Assembly: GCF_027595985.1 (NCBI RefSeq) | Contig: NC_073302.1 | Span: 279,837,116-279,901,115, forward strand | Length of the DNA stretch: 64,000 nucleotides | Reading direction: 5' to 3' | Source of the DNA: Sorex araneus | Lineage: Eukaryota; Chordata; Mammalia; Eulipotyphla; Soricidae | In this document: positions 12,084 through 23,430 of the stretch, one piece after another | How positions within the stretch are numbered: the stretch's first letter is position 1 | How the letters are laid out: every line of letters starts with the position of its first letter | Translations under genes and position numbers: made by a program | Notes under the pieces: generated by a model | The model's input: the letters and a program-made list of their open reading frames with translations, nothing else | Told to the model about the DNA's origin: nothing | The model's database searches: none

Positions 12084-12383
12084 CCGAAATGAACTGCAAC
12101 TAATTCTGCAGCACAATTGTTCTGTGTGCCCACTCTTGTATTTGCTGTGATGTTATTTTTGACACTCAGATGTGTTAGCCAGCTTGCAATTTATGTATTA
12201 GTTATTTTTATCTTGCTGAAGAAAATAATTTTCAAGTAACTAAAAAATAGTATGTTTTATTACAGATATTATTGCAAGTACAACACTGATGTTTTAAAAT
12301 TTCCAGTTGTCTACATTTCTCTATGTTGAAGGAAGAAGTTTTCTAAGGTCCTATGACGTGTGATAGGTTCTATTAATTTGGAC
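12084..12383. other. AT-rich intergenic DNA
   Basis: No feature recognised. Confidence 0.5.
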
Positions 12384-12545
12384 TTATATTTATTTATTTA
12401 ATTTTTATTTTTATTATTGAATCACTGTGATTTAGACCCTTACAAAGGTGTTCATGATTAGTTTTCACTCATCCTCCCACCAATGTATATTAATTAAACA
12501 CTCATCCTCCCACCAATGTATATTAATTAAAATTAATTAAAATGA
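12384..12545 (-). mobile_element. L1-like 3' tail, antisense, with internal tandem duplication
   Basis: 'ttattattgaatcactgtga' and 'cctcccaccaatg' match the L1-type 3' ends at 54,525 and 60,078. A segment of about 33 bp starting 'actcatcctcccaccaatg' is present twice in tandem at about 12,467-12,532. Confidence 0.6.
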
Positions 12546-12556
12546 GCATATTTAGT

Positions 12557-12808
12557 TTGGGGTAGCACTGTCTGTAGCACTGTCGTCCCATTGTTCATCA
12601 ATTTGCTCGAGAGGGTACCAGTAATGTCTCTATTGTGAGACTTGTTGTTACTGTTTTTGTTATATTGAATACGCCAAGGGTAGCTTGCCATGCGGGCAGG
12701 ATACTCTCGGTAGCTTGCAGGGCTTTCTGAGAGGGACAGAGAAATCGAACCTGGGTCCGCCTTGTGCAAGGCAAACACCCTACTTGCTATGCTATTGCTC
12801 CAGTCCTA
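12557..12808 (-). mobile_element. SINE-B, antisense
   Basis: Starts with the complement of the repetitive tail ('tagcactgtctgtagcactg') and ends with the complement of the head ('tgctattgctccagtcc'). Full length, about 250 bp. Confidence 0.9.
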
Positions 12809-13667
12809 GTTTGGAATAAGAGTTTAAAAAAGAAAAAATATGAAAACCTATGCTTAAAACTCACTTTAAATATTTTTTTATATTTCTTAAAATTTGGTTT
12901 AAGAAAATTAAAATAATGTTTAGCACTAAGTTTCTTGTATTTTGAATATGTCTATTCATTTAAATTGTCACTTGAGTCTTAAATAACTTAAAATATAAAT
13001 GAGTTTTAATTTGATAAATATAATTTAAAGAAAACGAAGATAACAAAAAATAGTTAAATATATAAATGATTTAGTTAAAAATAAGAATTTAACAAAATTT
13101 AAATATACAATACCAAATATAAATAAGTATTGATAACTCATTTATATTTTTCAATTGCTAGTAAATATGTTTATTGTTATCTTTAAATACCTTAATATTT
13201 AAACAGTAACAATGTAATAGGCACACAATTGTATTATAAAGTCACAAAGAGCTTATGCTTAAAAAATATTGAAAATTTTTTGCATGTTCACATAAAATTG
13301 CTTGTACTTCCAATGAATTCTTTAGATTCTTGAATTTAATAGAAATTCCAGAAGAGGGAGATGTTTGCTCTCAAATGAAAAATATTCCTTCAGTGGGAAT
13401 GAACTGAATTTTCTATAACCGCTAAAATGAGCTTTATATATCTACTTTAATATATTGGGAGTTGCATATGATAAATCCCTGCTCTTGTTAAAATTTGAGC
13501 TTGCTCTATGATGAACTAGAGATACTATTATGGTATATTTTTTATAATTACTTTTTAAAATTAAGTTTCTAAAAATGTCTATTTTAAAATGTGTAAAATA
13601 TAATTTTATGTCATTTTTAATAAATGTTAATATTTGAAATGTGAAGAATTACACATCAAGAGCTATG
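12809..13667. other. Very AT-rich intergenic DNA
   Basis: No feature recognised. Confidence 0.5.
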
Positions 13668-13862
13668 CTTTTTTTTTTTTCTTTTTGGATCACACCCAGC
13701 GATGCACAGGGGTTAACTCCTGGTGCTGTACTCAGGAATAACTGAGTGATTGGGTTATTCCTGAGGAAAAACATAGGGGACTATGTGGGATGCTGGGAAT
13801 CGAACTCAGGTTGGCTGTATGCAAGGCAAACGCCCTACCCATTGTGTTATTGCTCCAGCCTC
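13668..13862 (-). mobile_element. SINE-A, antisense, with internal insertion
   Basis: Poly(T), then 'ggatcacacccagcgatgca', then the antisense head. It is about 20 bp longer than other copies because a segment around 'ggaataactgagtgattggg' is partly duplicated. Confidence 0.85.
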
Positions 13863-14718
13863 TGTACATTTTTATTACATGTAAATACTTGCTTTGTAAA
13901 AATTATTTAAAAAAAGATCATGAAATGATATATGATTTATTGACAGTCATATAATTGATCATGAATTGCTTCTCTTAAGCTGCTCGCTCATATATATAGT
14001 GTTTGTATATGTACATATATATTGTTTTGTTCACTTTTCTAAGTAGAAGATTTCCTTAGGAAAAAAAATCATCAAATATATTTTTTAAGTTTTTTTTTAA
14101 TTTAAGTAACATAAGTGTTTTGTATTTGTATATGCCTGATGTGCTTCATTATCCAAATCATCATCCAAACATCCTTTAGGCTTTCTTCTGAATTATAATA
14201 ATTCCTGACTTAAGACCATGAATAATTTTTCTTTTTCTTGATGAAAAGGGAAGAACAATAATAGATAAAATATCTGTTTTTTTTTTTTTTGCTTAATAGT
14301 AAAGATATTATCACAGCAAAACAGATGGTTTGCGCTTCTGTTTTCAATTATATTGATATGAAATCCATTTTTTTCACTCCCCTGATTCATTTTTTACTCT
14401 CTACCATAAAGTACAAAGTATGTAAAAAGTTGTGTTAATTTTCATATTATTTTATCACTTTTTCCTTTGGGAAACTTTTTTTTTTAATTCTCTGAGCTAT
14501 ATGGACAAATGCTCTGTATTTTTTCACAAGGTCTTTGGATTTGTTGACAATATTATAAGAAATGCTTAATTAAAAATGCCCAATTATAGCATGTCTTTTA
14601 TTGGCTTTTGCCTCAACCTCTTCTCTTGCTTTCCTCTCACAAAACTTGAGATTTTTAGGTGAATTATGGGTCAGGGTTTTTAAAAACAGATAAAAATATC
14701 TTGAAATAATGTCCAAAT
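13863..14718. other. Very AT-rich intergenic DNA
   Basis: No gene or repeat recognised. Several long T tracts. Confidence 0.5.
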
Positions 14719-14731
14719 TAAATTAATAGTA

Positions 14732-14907
14732 GGGCTGGAGCGATAGCACAGCGGGTAGGGCGTTTGCCTTGCACGCGGCCGACCCGGGTTCAAATCCCAG
14801 CATCCCATATGGTCCCCTGAGCACGGCCAGGGGTAATTCCTGAGTGAAGAGCCAGGAGTAACCCCTGTGCATCGCCAGGTGTGACCCAAAAAAAAAAAAA
14901 AAAAAAG
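14732..14907 (+). mobile_element. SINE-A, near-consensus, with TSD
   Basis: Head and body look close to consensus, and the A tail is about 20 nt. The TSD TAAATTAATAGTA lies at 14,719-14,731 and 14,908-14,920. The B box here reads GGTTCAAATCC. Confidence 0.95.
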
Positions 14908-14920
14908 TAAATTAATAGTA

Positions 14921-15761
14921 AACCTAACTTTTATCCTTGAAAAATGTTCTATGTGTGATGAATACTACCATGATTATAAACCTACAGCAATTTAGTACTA
15001 ATGATTTTCTAAATAATTTCTTAAAAGGGACATAAAATACACTTCCCTCCATTTTTTGGACACATGTCTGTGGTTAAGATTAAAACAATCCTATAAATAA
15101 AGTTTCTAATGGACATATTTTAACAGCAAGTTTGTGTATTATCAAGGCTACAGTAAATCTTAGGGGGTAAATAACAATTCTAAAAGTCTGACAGACTAAG
15201 GATTCTGGGAGACCTAGTATCATATGCCTTGTATGAGGTCCTCACTTCAGTTCTTGGCACTCCTTTCTAAAGTCACAATGTTTCACTAGAGCTTATTTCT
15301 ACCTGCTCCTTATTTGTATTTTATGCATTTTTATTTCCCATTGCACAATGCAGAGTCTACATCTTTCTCCAATCACACTTACTTATTGTTTAACACGCCC
15401 TTCCTATTCTTTATAGACATGGATCATTCATCAGTTCTTCAAAGAAAAGGTTTCATCCACACTTCATATTCACTAAGTACTACCAGTGTTCCCAGACATA
15501 GTCAAAGATTCAGCTTTACAACATTAACTTGGATACCCATATCTACTTAAGATATGTGAAGAATATAAAAGAAGAAATAAGAGGTAAGAATTTTTAACCT
15601 TGAAATGGAAATTCTATGCCTTTCATAAAAGTTATCTAAGAATTCTCACCTATATTCAAATTCACATACCTTAGAATGACACTTAAAAATTAAACATTGA
15701 ACAATAGAGTCACTATCTCTTACCATTACTTTACATTCCTTTAGTCCAATGCTCATAATAC
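14921..15761. other. Intergenic DNA, nothing recognised
   Basis: A 78-codon frame at 15,314-15,550 has no recognisable domain. At 15,190-15,260 there may be a scrap of an old SINE. Confidence 0.4.
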
Positions 15762-16013
15762 CTTATCACTGTCACTGTATCACTGTCATCCCATTGATCA
15801 TCAATTTGCTCAAGCAGGCACCAGTAATGTCTCCATCCGTCCTAGCTCTGAGATTTTAGCAGCCTCTCTTTACTTGTTATTCCCAGCAGTGCCCCACTGG
15901 AGGCTCTTTCAGGGTAAGGGGAATGAGACTCATCATTGTTAATGTATTTGGCATATCAAATACTTCATGGGGAGCTTACCAGGCTCTGCTGTGTGAGCAG
16001 GATGCTCTGGATT
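15762..16013 (-). repeat. Long-B element 3' portion, antisense
   Basis: It carries the long-B-specific segment ('gagattttagcagcctctct', 'ggaggctctttcagggtaag') between the RTE-like tail and the shared body. It stops before any head. Confidence 0.8.
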
Positions 16014-16049
16014 ACTATACCTTATAATCTAATTATACTTTCATGTTGT

Positions 16050-16212
16050 ATTATTTTGGGGGTGTTTGGGGGCAAATCTAGACTTCACAAGGGCTTAGTT
16101 CTGACTGTCTTTCCAGAGCACTGCCCTGAGGGACCATATGTGTTACTGGGGACTGAATCTGGGTCTCTGCATGCAAGGCAAGTGCCTTACTCACTGCACT
16201 CTTGAACCTCTG
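16050..16212 (-). repeat. Old SINE-A-like copy, antisense
   Basis: It keeps 'gagggaccatatg', 'ctgaatctgggtctctgcat' and 'caaggcaagtgccttactca' in the order of an antisense SINE-A. Confidence 0.65.
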
Positions 16213-17451
16213 TATAGTCTAGTCTTGTCCTGCCTTCATGTAGCATGCTTTGGAATATCAGTTTTATTTTTGCACTTGCATTTACTGTCTAGAACTGATA
16301 TGGAAGACTTCTTTTCTCCTAGAAACATTTATCTGTCTTGTAAAAGTTCCAAATATGCCTCTCACTTCTGAAATTCTGAAAGTTAAGTTTTTCTTTCTAA
16401 CTTGTGTTAATTCCTTTTATAGTATGCATTATGACATGTTTTACTACAGCAACTATATCTACAATAAATGTTACATGAAGATTCTTTCCCCACTAGGTTG
16501 TTAATGCAGGCACATGCTTCTTTGGAATGTATCTTGGAATAGGTACATAGGTTTGACCTTAAATAAGAAGTCAATTACAACTGTGTTTATGCTAGCTAAC
16601 TTGTTTCTCATTATACCTACCTTAACTTAAAATATCTACATATATGAACTTTTTTTAAATATTAAATCTTTTCTCCAAGACCATAATCACACCCCCTTAC
16701 TCCCATACCAACCAATTCAAATTACTATTCCTGTTTCCATTATTTTTTCTATCATATTCTTAGCCGAATATGTTTGTAACATTGGGAATCTTGGCATTCA
16801 AATAAAATCTTTTATTATTGGTGACTCACATTGTCTTTACTATTACTTTTAAGTCTTAGGAATAGGCAATCTAACTTTTTATGAGTCTTAAATAATTTCT
16901 AGGTCCTAACTGGACCTCAATTCTGTGCTTAATAAATATTGATGGATTATTAAAATGGTCAGAGGGAATGATTAGAGGATAATACATGACAAGTGATTTT
17001 AGAAGTGTTTCTACACACTTGAGAACAGAATTTCATCTGTCTTTTAAAAGTTTCAAATGCTAGGAGACAAAAATAGTGCCCTTGAACATAAGTGATAGAC
17101 AGCTGGCTGATAATGTGATGATGAATCACTTGACATTCTTTTCAATTTCTTCCTTCAAAAGTCTTAATAAGAATGTGTGCCATTAATCAGCGGCAAGGAG
17201 TCCTGCTTAGTTTGTGGGCGGAACTCAGAAGAAGTAGCCAAAAATAGTCAGAATATGCAAATAACAGTATTGCCAATCTACTAAAGGTATGAACTCATGT
17301 GGATAGTTTGGATTTATGATCCAGAGACATAATAAAGGAAGAATAAACTATAGTTTTCTAGAGCTATTCTGTAACATATGTGAAGGTACGGTATGGTATT
17401 TCTTACCCAGTGTCTGGAATCTTTTCTCCTTGTGCTTTCTCACAAAATAGT
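16213..17451. other. AT-rich flank of the provirus
   Basis: No gene or repeat recognised over about 1.2 kb upstream of the retroviral insertion. Confidence 0.45.
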
Positions 17452-17457
17452 CTTTGT

Positions 17458-17761
17458 TGTAGGGAGCCAGAGCACGTGGAGCAAAGATGGCGCCGACTCC
17501 GGCTGCCCTAGGTAATAAATAACCTCCAGAGCGCGGGCCCCGGCATCGCCCCCCATGGGGTGATTGGAAGGCAGCCAACTGGCGAGCAACACGTCAGAAG
17601 TGAGGGGTCTTCTCTATAAAAAGGGTATCGCTCTGAGGGTCGGGGCCTTCCTCCCCCATTTGTGTAAGTGTGGAGATCTCCAATAAACTGCTGCAGAAGG
17701 ACCCTCAACCGGTGTCGTCTCTCTTTGCTGGCAAAGGGAAACTGCGACAACGCGATTAACA
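17458..17761 (+). repeat. 5' LTR, 304 bp
   Basis: Starts TGTAGGGAGCC and ends CGATTAACA. A TATA box (TATAAA) lies at 17,615-17,620 and the poly(A) signal AATAAA at 17,692-17,697, so R is short. By eye it matches the 3' LTR base for base. The first 12 bases are shared with the solo LTRs at 28,070 (antisense) and 31,019. Confidence 0.97.
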
Positions 17762-17763
17762 AC

Positions 17764-17781
17764 TGGTGCCGAAACCCGGGA
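17764..17781 (+). promoter_or_regulatory. Primer-binding site, tRNA-Phe type
   Basis: TGGTGCCGAAACCCGGGA is complementary to the 3' end of mammalian tRNA-Phe with its CCA. It starts two bases after the LTR. tRNA-Phe priming is known from IAP-type class II elements, whereas many betaretroviruses use tRNA-Lys. Confidence 0.9.
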
Positions 17782-17784
17782 CGC

Positions 17785-17794
17785 CGGGTAAGTT
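17785..17794 (+). promoter_or_regulatory. Major splice donor candidate
   Basis: CGGGTAAGTT is a strong 5' splice site, a few bases after the primer site. It would serve a spliced env-type RNA with the acceptor at 23,558. Confidence 0.75.
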
Positions 17795-17853
17795 TCATTC
17801 GCACCTTGGGGAAGGCCCCTTCGTTCCGAAGGGAGGGTTCAGAACTGCAGGAG

Positions 17854-18024
17854 GGGTGACTCGGAGAGGCAGACTATAAGTCTGTCAGAAACCGAGGGGT
17901 GACTCGGAGAGGCAGACTATAAGTCTGTCAGAAACCGAGGGGTGACTCGGAGAGGCAGACTATAAGTCTGTCAGAAACCGAGGGGTGGCTCGGAGAGGCA
18001 GACTATAGTCTGTCAGAAACCGAG
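17854..18024 (+). repeat. Four tandem 43-bp leader repeats with hairpin palindromes
   Basis: Units lie at 17,854-17,896, 17,897-17,939, 17,940-17,982 and 17,983-18,024. Units 1-3 look identical. Unit 4 has one substitution (gggtggctc) and lacks one A. Each contains AGACTATAAGTCT, a 5-bp stem with a 3-base loop. In unit 4 the deletion makes AGACTATAGTCT, a perfect 12-bp palindrome. The position, downstream of the splice donor and before gag, is where retroviral packaging and dimer-initiation signals sit. That role is inferred. Confidence 0.93.
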
Positions 18025-18069
18025 CGGTCGGAAAGATTAAGCGCGCATGAAAGGGTACCCGGGATTAAG

Positions 18070-18087
18070 AAAAAAAAAAAAAAAAAA
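18070..18087 (+). repeat. Internal A tract of 18 bases
   Basis: A run of 18 As follows the leader repeats and precedes the gag remnant. It could mark an old junction or deletion where most of matrix was lost, but no second direct repeat was found to prove an insertion. Confidence 0.7.
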
Positions 18088-18096
18088 GATTGCCCG

Positions 18097-18765
18097 ATGG
18101 AGGCAAGGGCGAGGGAAGGGGGAGGGGAGAGTTCTCACCCACTCGCAACCAAGGAAAAAGGACCGCCCGGAGGGGGCGAGAATGAGGCGGGAGAGGAGGA
18201 GGCCACACCTCCCCCCACAGTTTACACAACTTGCTCTAGGCCGGGTGGGCCGAGGAAAATCTATCCCTGGGGGGATATGGCTGCAGCCAGCCTGAAACCC
18301 AAAGAGAGCTCTTCAGAAGACTCCCTTTCGAGCTCTGAAGAAGAGCAAATTCTAGACCAGGAAGCGGCACGCTACAAAGCGGCACACCGCTACGAAGCGG
18401 CACGCTATCGCCCCCCTGACCTCTGTAATCGAAACCGAAGCAGCAGAGCGCACTTACCGCGCCCCGTACCCTCGGCTCCCCCGCCCCCGCCGTACGCACG
18501 GGGAACGGAAGGAGCCCATGCATCCCAAACATCGTTACTTTCTGCTGAACTACATAAGCAGATGAGACCAGCCTTTCCTGTCTTTGAGGGAGATGGGAAT
18601 GGAAGAGTTCATGCTCAGGTAGAATTCAATCAGATTAAAGAGTTGGCAGAAGCGGTCAGAAAATATGGGGCAAATGCCAATTATACCATTTCCCTACTTG
18701 AAAGACTGGCCCGGGATAGGATGACCCCCCCCCCTTTTGCCTCTAGATTGCTAGCTTCTTATTAG
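18097..18765 (+). pseudogene. Gag fragment, betaretrovirus-like (linker region to capsid N-terminus)
   Basis: A 222-residue open frame. Residues 60-110 are Ser/Glu-rich and then Ala/Arg/Tyr-rich with a short internal repeat (AARYKAAHRY, YEAARY). Residues 125-133 read PSAPPPPPY and combine a PSAP (Tsg101-type) and a PPPY (Nedd4-type) late-domain motif, as found in the region before capsid in type D viruses. Residues 157-211 (PAFPVFEG...HAQVEFNQIKELAEAV...YTISLLERLARDRMTP) match the N-terminal capsid domain of betaretroviruses and IAP elements. Homology ends at a C10 tract (about 18,723-18,732) and a stop follows at 18,765. Most of matrix, the rest of capsid, nucleocapsid, protease and pol are absent. 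The ATG used is only the first in this frame; no typical myristoylated start is visible. It is not a functional Gag. Confidence 0.85.
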
Positions 18766-19765
18766 AAAGAGCCGGATGTACATTGTAGCAACCCCATTGT
18801 CAGGGGGACAAGACCAAAGGTAATGTGGACTCCCGTAGGGCAGGTTTAAGAATTTCTGTGTGAATGTACTGCGTTGGGTGCGCGCCGAAATGAAAGAGGA
18901 CCGGTCCGAATGAGTGCAAGAGTGTGATTTGCGCGAGTGCCTTTAGTGTGTGTGTATATTTGTTTCATTATATTTCTTTTAGTTATGCTTATTATTATCA
19001 GCAGAGAAGTCAGGAAAATGCAAGATCATGTGGTTGAGTGTTTAATAATATCAGGAATGAAAAAGAGTGTCACTAAGGTGGTCTATCCACCTCAGAAGTA
19101 GTCTTGATCTTAAAATTGTAACATCTGACAACTTAGGTTTCAACAACTTTGTCATGGATTGTTTTGCCGGCTTATATCAACAAAAGCGCTTTCTTGACCC
19201 GTTTTTAACAAGCAGGAAACTGGCTGGTCAGACAGAGAAACGGGGAGCAATGTTCCCAATCGGCCGACAGGGCTCAATTTGCCCTGGGGACTGCTCTTTC
19301 CTTTCTCTGTCTATCAGTTTTTCTCCCTGCCGTTTTTGAAGGGTCAGATCGATCGATCAACTGCAAATGTGTGCATGTGTAGTGGTGTTTTTTAGTCAGT
19401 TCATTGTCTGTCTGTCTGTCTGACTGTCTGTCTGTCTGTCTGTCTGTCTGTGGAACACTCGAGTGTTAGAGCTAGTTTGAAGTCATTAATTCTTAGAACT
19501 GAGCAAACAAAATCAAGGGAGTCAGAGTGATATGTAGTCCAGCAATTTAAAAGATTTAGGTATCTTTGGAACTTGTTAGATCAGGTTTAAAGAAAGATTT
19601 CTAATCAGAATGTGGCGACCACGAAATAACTGATATATGAAAACAGGCTCAAAGAGTAATGCTTAGGTTTAAAATATTATTTTCTAGAGTTGCAATATTG
19701 GTTGAAAAACTTATCGTACCTGTGTTTTATTAGATCTCTGAGATTTCCGGTAACAAAACTTTTTA
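18766..19765 (+). other. Proviral interior of unknown origin
   Basis: About 1 kb between the gag fragment and the nested ERV1 insert. It includes a CpG-containing stretch (about 18,860-18,945) and a GTCT/TCTG repeat (19,408-19,451), with no retroviral domain in any frame that I recognise. It may be captured host or other viral sequence replacing gag-pol. Confidence 0.5.
19408..19451 (+). repeat. (GTCT)n microsatellite inside the provirus
   Basis: About eleven tetranucleotide units with one TGAC interruption. Confidence 0.9.
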
Positions 19766-22047
19766 AAGCTACTTAGCTCAGGGTAATGAAGGGTTAATCT
19801 TAGATGTCAGTTTGAGAGATTTTTTTTTAAGATTTTCCCTGGATCTACCCATCCCCCTGCTTTTCCAGCTCAGCAGGCTCTGCCTCAGTCGGACTGGATA
19901 TGCAGACCCTCCCTCAACAATGAATTCTAATTACAGGTTTGCCCAGCAAATAAGACTTGCTAATCGGATTTCTTAACTCTTCCAGGTATCTGGTTCTTGC
20001 AACTTTGTGAATGAGAAAGGGTCTGGGAAAACAATTGATTCTTATGTTCGCATTAAAATCTGACAAACACACAAAAAAAGAAATAGTGTGAAACCCCTTG
20101 TAGGAGGAAAAGTCTATGCTTATATTTTAACAGATAACACCTACTATGTACTCTGGGTCCTGCTATGGCTTGGCTTCATCTGGAGTAAACTTCATTTTCC
20201 TGATAAAGACCCCAAACCACCTCAAACAGACCTCAGCTGGAAGTCACAAGGAAATCTGAGGAAGAAAGAACAGGCCGAATTGGCCTGAGGACTTAGTCTG
20301 GGTTTTACGGTACCAACCTTATCCTGAACCTAGAGAACTTTGTATGCAAGTGTGAGATCCTTAATGTTTTATGGTAATCTATGAGTGTTTTAATCTTTAT
20401 ATTTGTGTTTTCCTAGAAATCAGAATTCTAAGATGTCTCCTGGTTAATTTCTATGTGGAGTGAACCTTTGCCCAATGAATATGTTGTAAGAACTTTAGTT
20501 GTGAGCATCTTTAAATTTGTTGAATATCTATAGAACTGACCTAATGCTTTTGAAATAACACTGAAAGTAGTTTTGTCATGTTAAATGAAATGATTGGTAA
20601 TTTGTGCCCAAACTTGGAAGATCATGTTGTACTAAGTTCAGTAAAAATAAGAGTTTAGACTTGTGGGACTATAAAGAATATAGATGTATGTCTTAAGTCA
20701 GAAAGATAATGGATGCAGATATCATCAGTTGGAAAAAGGAAAGAAACTGATCACTGTTTTAAGAAACTCTTTAAATCACATGTAGAATTGTTCTAGTATG
20801 TTTTTGGTAGGATCTATGAAAAAGATATTGGATGGATTGTCTGGAACTCCTGTTACAGTGCTCTTAGATTATTGAATTCTTCAAAAGTTGTGGAAAATCA
20901 AGTGTTTTTTTTTTTAATGGGATTAAATGAATTAGACATGTTTAACTGTACACTGGACTCCCAGTACAGTGCTCTTATTAATGGGAAGTCAAGGTTTTCA
21001 ACATGGAATTGAATGGGTTAAACATGATGTAAATTGTACACTTTTCCTCTACAGATTTTAGCTTCTTTGACTAGGACCCACAACAAATGGGTGTGTTGCA
21101 TCTCACTGTGAGTAAAGTGAAATGTTTGCTTTTCTCTTCTTTTGTACCTTCAGTATGTTTTTGATGCTTCATGGCACTATGTTGGTTTGCATAAATCCAG
21201 ATAAAAGTCTTTCCTCTCTGTAATAGGGTCTACCCCTCATGCAGACAGGAAAATCAGTTATGAGACCCCAAAGCCCTCTTTCAGGGAAAGAGTCAAGGGA
21301 TTGTTCTAAATGACAGGAGCAGGTATTTAACAGGTACTGTTTCAAGTACCCTACAAACCTCAGGGAGACCCTAGAGGCCAGTTGGCTTAAGGAAAGAATG
21401 GAAATCATCACTGCTATGGAAAATGAGAAATCCGGCAATCTGTGTGACTGACACAATCTGGGCCTACTCAGCATCAAGGAAAACCCTGGAAACCAGGATC
21501 TCTCCCAGCCCTGAAAAAGGGAGAGGATGGACTCCTTTCTGCCAGGATGCATCTACGGAAAAGGCCACCTCCAGTTCAACCTGAAGGCTCGAGACCATCC
21601 AGTTTATCGTGGGACATTTATGGCCAGGCCTGGGTAACTCTGACGTGCCACATAGAATTAATGCCATTATTGGCGTGCCTCCTGTCTTTAGCCAACCCCC
21701 AGGACTTCTCAGTAAATAATGGGGTACCCCAAATGGAGAGTTCTCCAATCTTGCTGTATTTATGCAAAAGAACAAGTCAGATTTGTTAAGCCATCAGGCA
21801 AATTTTAAAATGAAGGTGGAGAGAAAACAATGTTTCTGTAACTTGCTTTTTAAAGAATCAGATTCAAATTCTACAGAGTAATCTAGTAAATGTATTCTAA
21901 TCTGGATCTAAAAGGTATCCCTTTTGGGTAATTCAGGTATAATGTGTTTTGCTGACTGTAAAGTAAGCAGCCTAGTCTTTGGGACTCAATGTTGAAGATG
22001 CTGTCACTAGTCTGACCAGGGTATTGGAAGCCAGAGCTTTAGTGGGG

Positions 22048-22554
22048 GGAACCTCAGCTCAAAGTGCAGAATTAATGCTTTCCCCCAACCTGTCAATTGG
22101 CTACAGTGCCAAGTGTGGACATTTAAACTGGTTCTAAGTATTCACTTTTAGTTCTATGAACACAGTCATTTGGAGAGAACTAGAATTTTAACAGCTCTTA
22201 ATTCTCGTTCCATCATGGGATTAATACCCCATCCAGAGAATACTCATCTAAGATACTCTGCAAAAGAGGAACAATAGGCATTGGAACAAGATTTTCAAAA
22301 GGAAATTGATAAAGGGTTACACTAAGCTTCCAACACTAGTGAAAGCCATCTTTCATGGGAAGGAACTCAGAACTGTGCTTTCTGTTTCATTAATGAATTG
22401 TGGGCCTCCTTTCCTAACACTTGTAACTTCAAGGAACTTGCCGAGGAAAGGATTGGCAGATTGACATGCAAATGATCAAACGCTCATATATTCAAGATAC
22501 GAACATCTACTGCTTCCAAATGACAGCTTCAGTGGATGGGTAGCTTTTCCAACC
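22048..22554 (+). pseudogene. ERV1 pol remnant (RNase H end and integrase core)
   Basis: The RNase H motif GTSAQSAEL and, about 400 bp later, integrase core motifs WQID and FSGWVAFPT lie in the order expected of gammaretroviral pol. They fall in different frames with many stops, and spacing is compressed by deletions. No catalytic triad survives as a readable unit. Confidence 0.75.
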
Positions 22555-23038
22555 TGAGAAGCGGTGTGGTGCTTCTAGGCCACTAGAAAAATCTGAACAT
22601 AGGAAGTCATTTTCTATCAACCAATGGGTGAAGCAGTTATTCCTTTCCATTGTTTTTATGACAGAAATAGGTGTAGGATTATGTTGTGTTGGTTTCTGCT
22701 GCTTTAATTTCTGTCTCACCATCCCAGGCAGAATGTTATCTAAAACTGTAGATCACTCTGCTCTTGCTAGATCAGAGGCAATATTCTACTCCAAGGTCTA
22801 ATCATTTCAAAGTGACATTCCTCAGTCTAATTGATCTGATCTCTTCTTTCAGATAACTTCAGGATCCCAACCAGTTCATTGCCTGGGGCCCACTAAAACT
22901 AAGGTAGCATGAGGTTTCACCCCTTGTGCAGGCAGGGCCAGCGCCCCTTTGTCAGCATGAAGCAGCTCCAGAAGATGGACCTTCAGCCATTTTCCCCTTA
23001 AAGATTTAAGGTGGTGAAATCTCTAGGGGGGAATATGA

Positions 23039-23430
23039 TGTAGGCAGGTAGATAGGGAAAGGCCCCTGGCAATGAAACTTAGATCATCAAAGTCTCCAGG
23101 GAGGAGAATCCTGAGACCCCTCCCCCCTGTGAAACCGCACCCGATAAGACCTTCAACAGACTCTGAGGATAGTAGACCCCTCCCCAGGAGGTTCCCCAAA
23201 GAAGGCTATCACCACTCTCAACCTCCCTGGTATACTTGAAAAGAAACCGCATGTGGGTGGGGGCAGGCTGTAAAGAACCTATAAAAAACAGCCCAATAGT
23301 CCATTCAAGGCTCTCTCTATCTTTGGAGGAGCCCGCGTTCTTTCTTGAGCACGTTACTCCTACTGCTTTCTCCTTTTCCACTTATCTCTTCCTCCTTCCC
23401 TAAGACCTTCTAAATAAAGTCTGTTACTTC
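23039..23430 (+). repeat. U3-R of the nested ERV1 element, ending at poly(A)
   Basis: Starts TGTAGGCAGG after a purine tract. It has CCTATAAAAAAC (TATA-like, about 23,278-23,289) and AATAAA at 23,413-23,418, and stops at the A tract 12 bases later. This is the 3' end of a transcript, not a full LTR. Confidence 0.65.

Noticed and set aside
17508-17804. 98-codon antisense frame in the 5' LTR (and its copy in the 3' LTR)
   Set aside because: It is duplicated because the LTRs are duplicated, and it shows no known domain such as a MMTV-like sag. Antisense chance frame.
17854-18024. Leader repeats as a CRISPR array
   Set aside because: Units are directly adjacent without spacers and lie in a retroviral leader of a mammalian genome.
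18047-18295. ATG at 18,047 as the true gag start
   Set aside because: The frame runs through the A18 tract into Lys/Arg-rich sequence without matrix homology. The recognisable gag frame is the one containing 18,097.
23079-23381. Antisense frames over the proviral 3' half
   Set aside because: They lie opposite the U3-R region and have no homology or coding signature.
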